Source: Actinomycetota bacterium (GTDB taxonomy: Bacteria; Actinomycetota; Acidimicrobiia; Acidimicrobiales; Microtrichaceae). Taken from it: a stretch of 7,276 nucleotides of DNA. The notes beneath the pieces were generated by a model. That model was not told where the DNA came from. It searched no databases and worked only from the letters and a program-made list of their open reading frames with translations. Positions 1-5,850 of the stretch are shown piece after piece. How positions within the stretch are numbered: the stretch's first letter is position 1; each line of letters opens with the position of its first letter. The position numbers and the translations under genes were made by a program. The DNA lies in assembly GCA_005777415.1 (NCBI GenBank), contig SXMI01000090.1, positions 1 to 7,276 of the forward strand, in the 5' to 3' direction.

Positions 1-122
1 GCGACACCCACGTGCACGGCCCCGAGGGCGTGCACTTCTACACCCGCGGCAAGGTCGTGACCGAGCGGTGGGCCGACCCGTCGACCCGCGGCCCCGATCT
101 GGGGTTCCCGACCCACACCTGA
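1..122 (+). CDS. 3' end of an unrecognised gene (partial)
   Basis: An open frame runs from the window edge (first full codon at 3) to a TGA at 120-122 and gives the last 39 residues of a protein. The tail is rich in H, G, P and charged residues, with HGPEGVHFYT near its start and GFPTHT at the very end. The codons have the strong G/C third-position bias of the neighbouring genes, so it is probably a real coding end. The GVHFYTRG stretch is faintly like the last strand of vicinal-oxygen-chelate (glyoxalase/extradiol dioxygenase) proteins, but this is too little to assign a family. It lies 37 nt upstream of the aldehyde dehydrogenase on the same strand and may share its transcript. Confidence 0.6.
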   Translation, partial: DTHVHGPEGVHFYTRGKVVTERWADPSTRGPDLGFPTHT

Positions 123-159
123 TCGACCAGCGATCCGTACCGAACCGAACGAGGACCAG

Positions 160-1587
160 ATGAGCACCGAACTGACCCCCATGCGCATCGACGGACAGGC
201 GGTGACCGCCGCAGAGGAGACCGTCGTCCGCTCCCCCTACGACGGCCACGAGGTGGGCCGGGTCCCCACCGGCACCGCGGCCGACATCGACCGGGCGGTG
301 GCCGTGGCCCTGCAACGGCATCGCGGCGGGGCGCTGCCCGCCCACGAGCGGGCCGAGATCCTGGACCGCGCCGTGGTCGCGCTGGCCGCGCATCAGGAGG
401 AGCTGGCGCAGTCGATCTCCGCCGAGGCCGCCAAACCCATCTCCACGGCGCGGATCGAGGCGTCGCGGTCGCTCGACACGTTCCGCTTCGCAGCGGTGGC
501 CGCCCGGACCCTCACCGGCGAGATGCTCCCCATGGAGGCGTCGGGGCCGGGCACCGGCAAGCTCGGCTTCACCCTCCGGGTGCCGGTCGGGGTGCTGGCG
601 GCGATCAGCCCGTTCAACTTCCCGCTCAACCTGGTGGCCCACAAGGTGGCCCCGGCCATCGCGGCGGGGTGTCCGACCGTGCTCAAGCCGGCGTCGACCA
701 CCCCGCTGACGGCGCTGCTGCTGGCCCGCCTGCTCGAGGACGAGGCGGGTCTGCCGCCGGGGTGGCTCAACGTGGTCACGGTGCCGGGCCGGGTGGCCGA
801 CCACCTGGTCACCCACCCCGACGTGGGTGCGATCAGCTTCACCGGCTCGCCCGAGGTCGGTTGGGGCATCCGGGCGAGGGCGCCCCGGATCCGCGTCGGC
901 CTGGAGCTGGGCAACAACGCACCGGTGATCGTCCACCGCGACGCCGACCTGGACCGGGCCGTGGCCAAGATCACCGTCGGCGGCTACTCGTACTCGGGCC
1001 AGACCTGCATCGCGGTGCAGCGCGTCTACGTCCACGACGCCGTGGCCGACGAGTTCCTGGACCGGTTCACCGCGGCCGTCGGCGCGCTGGTGACCGGCGA
1101 CCCGGCCGACCCCGCCACCAACGTGAGCGCACTCATCTCGACCTCCGAGACCGACCGGGTCGCCGAGTGCGTGGAGGCCGCCACCGCCGCCGGCGCGACC
1201 GCCGTCGCGGGCGGCGACCGGGCCGAGCACGGCGTGCTGCGGCCGACCGTCCTGGACGGCGTCACCGACGACATGACGGTGTGTCGCACCGAGGTGTTCG
1301 GCCCGGTGGTCGGCGTGCAGCGCTACACCGACGTCGAGACGGCCTTCGCCTCGGCCAACGACTCCCGCTACGGGCTGCAGGCCGGCATCTTCACCGCCGA
1401 CCTCTCCCTCGGGCTCGAGGCGGCCCACCGACTGGACTACGGCGGCGTGTGCGTCAACGAGGTCCCCACGTTCCGGGCCGACCAGATGCCCTACGGCGGC
1501 ATCAAGGACTCGGGCAACACCAAGGAGGGCCCGGCCTGGGCGGTGCGGGAGATGACGGAGGAACGGATGGTCGTCATCCAGCGCTGA
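160..1587 (+). CDS. NAD(P)-dependent aldehyde dehydrogenase
   Basis: This 475-residue protein is a full-length ALDH-superfamily enzyme that oxidises an aldehyde to a carboxylate in the cytoplasm. The hallmarks are in order: PFNFP with the oxyanion Asn at 153, the cofactor-binding LKPAS with Lys 176, FTGS at 227-230, the general-base Glu 249 in LELGNNAP, the nucleophile Cys 283 in GQTCIA, and the cofactor-ribose Glu 378 in EVFGP. The region from GFTLR through LKPAS resembles the y4uC/GAPN-like branch rather than fatty-aldehyde or betaine-aldehyde enzymes, but the substrate cannot be read from sequence. Position 252 is Asn where Gly or Ser is usual. The ATG at 160 follows GAGGA (151-155) with a short 4-nt spacer; ATG 181 is a weaker alternative. 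The next gene starts 67 nt downstream on the same strand and encodes an aldehyde-releasing type of lyase. Confidence 0.93.
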   Translation: MSTELTPMRIDGQAVTAAEETVVRSPYDGHEVGRVPTGTAADIDRAVAVALQRHRGGALPAHERAEILDRAVVALAAHQEELAQSISAEAAKPISTARIEASRSLDTFRFAAVAARTLTGEMLPMEASGPGTGKLGFTLRVPVGVLAAISPFNFPLNLVAHKVAPAIAAGCPTVLKPASTTPLTALLLARLLEDEAGLPPGWLNVVTVPGRVADHLVTHPDVGAISFTGSPEVGWGIRARAPRIRVGLELGNNAPVIVHRDADLDRAVAKITVGGYSYSGQTCIAVQRVYVHDAVADEFLDRFTAAVGALVTGDPADPATNVSALISTSETDRVAECVEAATAAGATAVAGGDRAEHGVLRPTVLDGVTDDMTVCRTEVFGPVVGVQRYTDVETAFASANDSRYGLQAGIFTADLSLGLEAAHRLDYGGVCVNEVPTFRADQMPYGGIKDSGNTKEGPAWAVREMTEERMVVIQR

Positions 1588-1613
1588 GCGCCCGTCCGGG
1601 GCGCCGCGCGCCC
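1588..1613 (+). other. Two mutually exclusive GC hairpins after the ALDH stop
   Basis: Directly after the ALDH stop, gcgccc (1588-1593) can pair with gggcgc (1599-1604). The same gggcgc can instead pair with gcgccc (1608-1613) across a 3-nt loop. There is no following U-run, so this is not a convincing intrinsic terminator. It may protect the ALDH mRNA 3' end or affect read-through into the next gene. Confidence 0.35.
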
Positions 1614-1623
1614 GGTCGCACGT

Positions 1624-1629
1624 TACGGT
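1624..1629 (+). promoter_or_regulatory. Candidate -10 element for the PLP-lyase gene
   Basis: TACGGT matches the actinobacterial TAnnnT -10 pattern and contains one of the few TA steps in this GC-rich stretch. Counting down places the transcription start near A1636, giving a 19-nt leader that carries the Shine-Dalgarno. No TTGACA-like -35 is seen at the expected distance, which is common for actinobacterial promoters but weakens the call. Confidence 0.4.
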
Positions 1630-1651
1630 GCCCCCAGACCGAAGGGGGCGC
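1628..1651 (+). promoter_or_regulatory. SD-sequestering hairpin before the PLP-lyase gene
   Basis: Bases 1628-1635 (ggtgcccc-type arm) can pair with 1644-1651 (gggggcgc) around the 8-nt loop agaccgaa. The stem has seven Watson-Crick pairs and one G-U pair. The 3' arm covers most of the Shine-Dalgarno gaaggggg (1641-1648) and ends 3 nt before the GTG at 1655. The 5' arm lies just upstream of the predicted transcription start, so only read-through transcripts could form the stem. Confidence 0.4.
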
Positions 1652-1654
1652 TGC

Positions 1655-3097
1655 GTGGCACTGCACGAGGACGAGCTGTTCGCGCGACTGGACGGGTTCC
1701 GGTCCGGCGATCTGGACACCAAGGGCGGGCGGACCTGGGCGTACGTCTACGACCCGGGGCGGGCGGACATCGACCGCATCGCCAAGCGGGCGCTCGTCGA
1801 GTTCCACGACACGAATGCGCTCGACCCCACGGTCTTCCCGTCGCTGCTGCACCTGGAGAACGAGGTGGTGGGTCTCGCCCGTGACCACCTCCGGGGCGAT
1901 GACGCGGTCGTCGGCAGCTTCACGACCGGCGGGACCGAGTCGATCATGCTCGCCGTGAAGGCGGCCCGGGACCGCGCCCGGGAGCTGCGACCGGAGGTGA
2001 CCCGGCCGACCATGGTGCTGCCCGTCACCGCGCACGCCGCGTTCCACAAGGCCGCCCACTACTTCGACGTGGAGGCGGTGTCGGTCCCCGTCGACACGAC
2101 GACCTGGAAGGCCGACGTCGACGCCATGGCCGATGCCGTCGACGACCGGACGATCCTGCTCGTCGGCTCCGCCGTGTCCTACGCGCACGGCGTGGTCGAC
2201 CCGATTCCCGAGCTCGGTCGGTTGGCGCTGGAGCGTGACGTGCTGCTGCACGTCGACGGATGCATCGGGGGCTTCGTGCTGCCGCACTTCCGGCGACTGG
2301 GCCGGGAGGTCACCGACTTCGACTTCTCCGTGCCCGGCGTGACCTCGATCTCCATGGACTTCCACAAGTACGCCTACTGCCCCAAGGGTGCCTCCGTCGT
2401 GTTGTACCGGGACGCCTCGCTGCGGCGACACCAGCTCTACGCCAAGGCGGCCTGGACCGGGTACACGGTGATCAACACCACGATCCAGAGCACGAAGTCC
2501 GGTGGCGCGCTCGCTGCGACCTGGGCCGTCCTGAACTACGTCGGCGACGAGGGGTACCTGGAGATCGCCCAGCGCACGCTCGACGCGGTCGACGCGATCC
2601 GTTCCGGAATCGAATCCGTGCCCGACCTGGAGGTCATGGGGTCGCCGGAGTCCAACCTGATCGCCCTGAGCAGCGACTCGGTGAACGTCTTCGACGTGGT
2701 CGACGAGATGCGCACCCACCGCTGGTACGTGCAGCCGCAGCTCGGCTTCGCCGGCAGCCGGGAGAACATCCACCTGTCGGTCGGTGGGGCCAGCCTGGCC
2801 CTGGTACCGGAACTGCTGGAGGACCTGCGCGCCGCGTGCGACGCCGCACGGGCCCGACCGACCCCGCCCGCCGACGACGAGATCGTCGCCCTCCTGCACT
2901 CGCTGGACCCCGCCACCCTCGGCCCGGACGAGTTCGACCTGCTGCTCGCCGGCGCCGGGATCGGTGGTGACGGTGCCGGGCCGGAGGTCCCGGAGCGGAC
3001 CGCCGGGATCAACGCCATCCTCAACGTCTGCCCGCCGGAACTCGCGGAACGGGTGCTGGTCGAGTTCTTCAACCGGATCTTCGTCCCGCCGACGTGA
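1655..3097 (+). CDS. PLP-dependent decarboxylase/lyase, sphingosine-1-phosphate-lyase-like
   Basis: This 480-residue fold-type I PLP enzyme belongs to the group II decarboxylase / sphingosine-1-phosphate lyase superfamily. GGTES (92-96) should bind the cofactor phosphate. His 127 in TAHAAF is the likely ring-stacking residue, Asp 201 in HVDGCIGGF contacts the pyridine nitrogen, and Lys 238 in SMDFHKYAYCPKG is the Schiff-base lysine. TAHAAFHKAAHYF and the HKYAYCPKG loop resemble bacterial S1P lyases more than glutamate or tyrosine decarboxylases. If it is a lyase, the products would be an aldehyde and a phosphorylated amine; the substrate is unproven. From about residue 405 there is a tail of some 75 residues with a conserved-looking end (INAILNVCPPELAERVLVEFF). 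GTG 1655 is chosen over GTG 1628 because a strong Shine-Dalgarno (1641-1648) sits 6 nt upstream of it. Its stop overlaps the DUF2817 start by 4 nt. Confidence 0.88.
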   Translation: MALHEDELFARLDGFRSGDLDTKGGRTWAYVYDPGRADIDRIAKRALVEFHDTNALDPTVFPSLLHLENEVVGLARDHLRGDDAVVGSFTTGGTESIMLAVKAARDRARELRPEVTRPTMVLPVTAHAAFHKAAHYFDVEAVSVPVDTTTWKADVDAMADAVDDRTILLVGSAVSYAHGVVDPIPELGRLALERDVLLHVDGCIGGFVLPHFRRLGREVTDFDFSVPGVTSISMDFHKYAYCPKGASVVLYRDASLRRHQLYAKAAWTGYTVINTTIQSTKSGGALAATWAVLNYVGDEGYLEIAQRTLDAVDAIRSGIESVPDLEVMGSPESNLIALSSDSVNVFDVVDEMRTHRWYVQPQLGFAGSRENIHLSVGGASLALVPELLEDLRAACDAARARPTPPADDEIVALLHSLDPATLGPDEFDLLLAGAGIGGDGAGPEVPERTAGINAILNVCPPELAERVLVEFFNRIFVPPT

Positions 3098-4212
3098 GCG
3101 AACGACGCGGGGCCGCCGATCCGGCCCTGCCGCTGACCTACGACGAGTGCCGGGCCCGGTTCCGCCGGGCCGCTGCCGATGCAGGTCTGCCGGCTCGGCA
3201 GCGGACGATCAGCGCCCGCGGCCCCGAGGGCCAGCGGCTCTCCGTCGACTGGGTGCGATGGGGGCCACCGGAACCCCGGCACCTCCTGATGGTCCTGAGC
3301 GGCGTGCACGGCGTCGAGGGCTTCCTGGGCTCCGCGGTGCAGTGCGACCTCATCGGACGACAGGAGCGGCTGCCGGCCGCCGCAGACGTCGGGGTGCTCG
3401 TCGTGCACGCCGTCAACCCGTGGGGCATGGCGTGGTCGCGACGCGTGAACGAGTCGAACGTCGACCTGAACCGGAACTGGCGCCGGGACGACTCCGAGCC
3501 GCCGGCCAATCCCGCCTACGAGGAGCTCCACCCGCTGGCCTGTCCCGACACGCCCGGGTTGCCGCCCGTCGACGAGTTGGCCGGACGGGCGGCGGAGCTG
3601 CTCGAGCACCACGGGTACCCGTGGCTCCGGGACGGCCTCACCGGTGGCCAGTACACGCACCCCGACGGCCTCCACTACGGCGGCGCCCGCACGGAGGAGT
3701 CGAACCGCATCCTCGAGTCGATCCTGGGCGGGTTCGGCCGGGTCGAGCGGGCGTTCGTGCTGGACCTCCACACCGGCCACGGCCCGACCGGCGGGGTCAC
3801 GCTCCTCTCGGACCGATCGATCGGCTCGGACCAGGACCGAACCCTCCGGTCGTTGTCCGAGGAGTGGACCGTCGAGTCCACGGCGGACGGACGGACCGGG
3901 TCGACGGGCAGGATCGCCAACGGGATCCGCGACTCGTTCGGCGCCGGGAGCGTCTCGACCTCGGCCGAGTTCGGCACCGTCGACGACCTGGAGCAGCTCG
4001 CTGCGACCTACCAGGAGCACTGGGTCCACCGACACGGCGACCTGAACGACGACGACCACGCGGCGGTGGTCCGGCGCTACCGGGCGTGCTTCACCCCGGA
4101 CGATCCGACGTGGGCGGGAGCGTGCCGGCGTCAGGGCGCCCGGGTCCTGGACCGGGCGCTCGACACCGTGATCGGCTGGGGTACCACTGCGTCAGGGTCT
4201 GCATCGGGGTGA
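3094..4212 (+). CDS. DUF2817 family M14-like zinc carboxypeptidase/deacylase
   Basis: This 372-residue protein matches the DUF2817 family, a branch of the M14/succinylglutamate-desuccinylase-like zinc hydrolases. SGVHGVEGF supplies the HxxE zinc pair (His 72, Glu 75). VNESNVDLNRNW holds the conserved NRN near Arg 127, which should bind a substrate carboxylate. LDLHTGHG supplies the third zinc ligand, His 226, and Glu 292 in SAEFGT is the likely catalytic base. No signal peptide or membrane segment is visible, so it is probably cytoplasmic. The natural substrate of the family is poorly known; an amide or peptide bond is expected. It starts at a GTG inside GTGA, overlapping the PLP-lyase stop by 4 nt with no Shine-Dalgarno of its own, so translational coupling is likely. 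Its stop lies 3 nt from the 3' end of the opposite-strand tRNA, leaving no room for a terminator between them. Confidence 0.9.
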   Translation: MSERRGAADPALPLTYDECRARFRRAAADAGLPARQRTISARGPEGQRLSVDWVRWGPPEPRHLLMVLSGVHGVEGFLGSAVQCDLIGRQERLPAAADVGVLVVHAVNPWGMAWSRRVNESNVDLNRNWRRDDSEPPANPAYEELHPLACPDTPGLPPVDELAGRAAELLEHHGYPWLRDGLTGGQYTHPDGLHYGGARTEESNRILESILGGFGRVERAFVLDLHTGHGPTGGVTLLSDRSIGSDQDRTLRSLSEEWTVESTADGRTGSTGRIANGIRDSFGAGSVSTSAEFGTVDDLEQLAATYQEHWVHRHGDLNDDDHAAVVRRYRACFTPDDPTWAGACRRQGARVLDRALDTVIGWGTTASGSASG

Positions 4213-4309
4213 TCGTGCCCGGGGAGAGATTCGAACTCTCACGGAGCGTGAGCTCCCGAGGGGTTTAAGCCCTCTGCGCCTGCCAGTTACGCCACCCGGG
4301 CATCGGGGT
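4201..4309. repeat. 10-bp direct repeats flanking the tRNA gene
   Basis: The identical 10-mer gcatcggggt occurs at 4201-4210 and at 4300-4309, on either side of tRNA-Leu. The right copy covers the first two bases of the tRNA side, and the left copy spans the end of the DUF2817 gene. The match does not extend further in either direction. In GC-rich DNA this may be chance, and no integrase gene or larger att-like core is present. Confidence 0.4.
4216..4301 (-). tRNA. tRNA-Leu (anticodon UAA)
   Basis: The 86-nt minus-strand sequence folds as a class II tRNA. The 7-bp acceptor stem pairs gcccggg (from 4301) with cccgggc, with discriminator A at 4216. A 3-bp D stem gcg/cgc is followed by anticodon stem gaggg/ccctc around the loop cttaaac, giving anticodon UAA at 4267-4265. 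A long variable arm pairs ggagc with gctcc, and the T arm is gagag-ttcgaat-ctctc. The long variable arm and UAA anticodon specify leucine, reading UUA and by wobble UUG. CCA is not encoded, so the end must be added by the CCA-adding enzyme. It is the sequence equivalent of the TTA-reading tRNA called bldA in Streptomyces. Its 5' end overlaps the end of the upstream minus-strand gene. Confidence 0.95.
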
Positions 4310-4769
4310 TCGGCACCGGTGCCGCTTCCCCCGGGGACCGTACCCGCGCCGGGGCTCCGTGCTGCCCCTCGAGCGCTGACCACGCGGCCCGACGGAACCG
4401 GTCGGCGGCGAGCCCGGTGAGCGAGTTGGTGACGACCACACCATCCACCACGTCGGCCTGGATGGAGGCGGCCGGGCGGCCGGCGAGCCGGACGGCCACG
4501 ACGGCGCCGCCCCCCGCGGTCCGACGAAGGGTGCGGTCCACCTCCGCCAACGTGGGAGGCGACCGGAACACCGGGACCTGCAGCTCACGACGGCGGGCGA
4601 CCTGACCGACGGCCCGGACGGCGTGGGCGAAGACCACGGAGGGAGGGTCGACCGGGACCGAACGGAGCGACGGTCGGTCACCCCCGGGAGTGGCCCGCCG
4701 GAGCGGGCCCGGATCCGGGCCGGGACCCGGGTCATGACGTGGAGCGGAGTGGAGCGGCATCGGAGGCAT
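4287..4769 (-). CDS. Small protein of unknown function
   Basis: This 160-residue frame is not recognised. The first 40 or so residues are low-complexity, rich in P, G and R. A protein-like core follows at about 44-136 (VVFAHAVRAVGQVARRRELQ, then a stretch ending DRFRRAAWSALEG), with alternating helix and strand character and strongly G/C-biased third positions. Other frames over the same bases are R/P/S-rich and look like shadows. No signal peptide, membrane segment or metal motif is seen. ATG 4769 and ATG 4760 are both possible starts; neither has a Shine-Dalgarno, and the low-complexity N-terminus makes the true start doubtful. The stop TAA (4289-4287) and the last four codons lie inside tRNA-Leu, giving a 15-nt same-strand overlap. 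It follows the lipoprotein gene by 68 nt and may be co-transcribed with it. Confidence 0.6.
   Translation of the reverse strand: MPPMPLHSAPRHDPGPGPDPGPLRRATPGGDRPSLRSVPVDPPSVVFAHAVRAVGQVARRRELQVPVFRSPPTLAEVDRTLRRTAGGGAVVAVRLAGRPAASIQADVVDGVVVTNSLTGLAADRFRRAAWSALEGQHGAPARVRSPGEAAPVPNPDARVA
4337..4342 (-). promoter_or_regulatory. Candidate -10 element for tRNA-Leu
   Basis: On the minus strand this reads TACGGT, the same hexamer as the candidate before the PLP-lyase gene. It would start transcription near G4330, about 29 nt upstream of the mature tRNA 5' end and inside the 3' end of the overlapping protein gene. No clear -35 is visible. A perfect 14-bp palindrome (4311-4324) lies in the resulting leader. 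Confidence 0.3.
4706..4721. repeat. 16-bp perfect palindrome
   Basis: ggcccggatccgggcc is a perfect inverted repeat with no loop, lying within the low-complexity N-terminal region of the small unknown gene. Two further short palindromes follow: acccgggt (4725-4732) and gtcatgac (4731-4738). The cluster could be an operator if the gene truly starts further downstream. It is equally explained by the repetitive Gly-Pro codons there. Confidence 0.35.
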
Positions 4770-4837
4770 TGTGCGCCGGGCCTGTGACAGCGACCGCCCC
4801 GATCCGATGGCGTCCGGGAACCGGTCGAGCCGGGCGG

Positions 4838-5410
4838 TCAGGACCCGGGGGCCACGGCCTCACCAGAGGGCGACACCAGGAACCACACGCCGCCGACACC
4901 CTGGCCGCTCGTCGTTCCGGGCTGGTCGCTGGCGAAGAGGTACAGCGGCTGACCGCCGTAGGTCACCTGGGTGGTCCCGTCGGCCCGGGCGACCTCGCCC
5001 AGCCGCGCGGCGTCCACACCCGGACCGGCGACGGGCGGACCGTCGGTCAGCAGCGGCGGCCAGGCGGTGGCGCAGTCGTCGACGCACGTGGGCGGGGTGC
5101 CCTCGGGCCGCTCCGCGTCGGGGGTGAACAGGTAGAGCGCCTGCCCCTGGTCGTCGAAGAGGATCTCGCCCTCACCGGACTCGCCCGTGGCGACCTCGGT
5201 GCCCGAGCCGGCGGCCGGCGGTGTGGTCGACCCGACCGTGTCGTCGGGCTGCGGCTCCGGCACGCCCTCGGCGTTCAGGTTGGTCGACGTGGTCGCCTCA
5301 CCCGACTCGTCGCCGCCGCACGAGGTGACGAGGCCGGCCAGGGCGACGAACGTCACCAGCGCGGCGAGGAGGACGGAGAGGTGGCGGCGAGGGCGGTCGA
5401 GCTCGGTCAT
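4838..5410 (-). CDS. Secreted lipoprotein with two COG4315 (PF03640) repeats
   Basis: This is a 190-residue lipoprotein. The N-terminus has arginines (8-9), a hydrophobic stretch at 11-28 and a lipobox VTSC with the lipidated Cys at 31, so it should be anchored on the outer face of the cytoplasmic membrane. A flexible acidic, Thr/Pro-rich linker follows to about 80. Two repeats of the 'secreted repeat of unknown function' type come next: ILFDDQGQALYLF to CATAWPPL (83-120), and YGGQPLYLF to GQGVGGVWFLVSPSG (151-183). Cys 109 and Cys 113 could form a disulfide. The family has no established biochemical role. ATG 5410 is chosen because it directly precedes the signal peptide; the frame runs further upstream but without signal-peptide character. 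No Shine-Dalgarno is present, and a -10-like hexamer 7 nt upstream suggests a leaderless mRNA. Confidence 0.9.
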   Translation of the reverse strand: MTELDRPRRHLSVLLAALVTFVALAGLVTSCGGDESGEATTSTNLNAEGVPEPQPDDTVGSTTPPAAGSGTEVATGESGEGEILFDDQGQALYLFTPDAERPEGTPPTCVDDCATAWPPLLTDGPPVAGPGVDAARLGEVARADGTTQVTYGGQPLYLFASDQPGTTSGQGVGGVWFLVSPSGEAVAPGS

Positions 5411-5417
5411 GTCCGGC

Positions 5418-5423
5418 ACGCTA
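5418..5423 (-). promoter_or_regulatory. Candidate -10 element, leaderless start of the lipoprotein gene
   Basis: On the minus strand this reads TAGCGT (TAnnnT). Exactly 7 nt separate it from the lipoprotein ATG, so transcription would begin at or next to the A of the start codon. The lack of a Shine-Dalgarno fits. It lies in the 37-nt gap after the PH-like gene, so the lipoprotein could be transcribed both alone and by read-through. Confidence 0.4.
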
Positions 5424-5447
5424 CCGACCCGCCCGACCCGACGGGGT

Positions 5448-5825
5448 TCAGGGGCGGTCCCGGCCGATGCGCTCGGCGATCCACCAGGCCAGCCGGGCCC
5501 GGTCCGGATGCTGCAGCACCAGCCGGGTGGGCCGTTCCAGGTCGGTGTCGACGACCAGGACGTCACGGTCCCGTTGCACGCAGCAGAACTGCCGGGCGCC
5601 CGGCCGGTCCGGCACCTGGAACCACCCGGCGGCCACGTAGCCGGGCAGGTAGGCGCCGAGCACCCGCCAGCCCATGCCGTCACGGACCGTGTCCAGCGGG
5701 GCGACCCGGGCGCCGACCACGTGGTCCATGGGGATCTCCAGCCGACCGGCGAGTGCCAGGACGCGCTCCAGCCCGTCCAGTTCGACCGACACGGCCCGGT
5801 CGGAGACGTGGATGGCGACGCCCAC
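5448..5825 (-). CDS. Small PH-like protein of unknown function
   Basis: This 125-residue protein is not firmly assigned. Its pattern is SVELDGLERVLALAGRLEIP, then VVGARVAPL, MGWRVLGAYLPGYVAAGWF, F at 80, VLVVDTD at 89-95 and a closing amphipathic helix from about 107. This resembles a group of short actinobacterial hypothetical proteins with a bacterial PH-like fold of alternating strands and one C-terminal helix. No signal peptide or membrane segment is visible. Adjacent cysteines occur at 81-82. GTG 5825 is chosen because a TAGTGT hexamer ends 8 nt upstream, consistent with a leaderless start. GTG 5837 would overlap that hexamer, and the longer frame up to 6131 would run over the ssuD gene. 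It is divergent from ssuD (25 nt between start codons) and 37 nt upstream of the lipoprotein gene on the same strand. Confidence 0.7.
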   Translation of the reverse strand: MGVAIHVSDRAVSVELDGLERVLALAGRLEIPMDHVVGARVAPLDTVRDGMGWRVLGAYLPGYVAAGWFQVPDRPGARQFCCVQRDRDVLVVDTDLERPTRLVLQHPDRARLAWWIAERIGRDRP

Positions 5826-5833
5826 GGAGCCCG

Positions 5834-5843
5834 ACACTACGCT
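5834..5843. promoter_or_regulatory. Overlapping divergent -10 elements (possible bidirectional promoter)
   Basis: TACGCT (5838-5843, + strand) sits 7 nt before the ssuD GTG at 5851. TAGTGT (5839-5834, - strand) sits 8 nt before the PH-like GTG at 5825. The two hexamers share the self-complementary TA at 5838-5839, so one site could melt and fire in both directions. Both genes lack a Shine-Dalgarno and would be leaderless. Confidence 0.45.
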
Positions 5844-5850
5844 CCCCGCC

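Noticed and set aside
1588..1613. Intrinsic terminator after the ALDH gene
   Set aside because: GC hairpins are present but no U-run follows, so termination is not supported.
1628..1654. Earlier GTG start (1628) for the PLP lyase
   Set aside because: It lies on the candidate -10 and has no Shine-Dalgarno; GTG 1655 has a strong one at the right distance.
2536..4059. Long minus-strand open frame (507 codons) opposite the PLP-lyase and DUF2817 genes
   Set aside because: Its protein is low-complexity (V, R, G, P) without family motifs, while the plus-strand genes carry clear catalytic motifs. It is a GC-bias shadow.
4265..4735. Alternative minus-strand frame over the small unknown gene
   Set aside because: It is Arg/Ser/Pro-rich without a hydrophobic core and runs across half of the tRNA; the 4287-4769 frame is more protein-like.
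5411..5683. Upstream extension of the lipoprotein frame
   Set aside because: It would bury the signal peptide and overlaps the PH-like gene in another frame.
5674..5850. Upstream ATG for ssuD
   Set aside because: The added 59 residues match nothing in SsuD and would cover the divergent PH-like gene.
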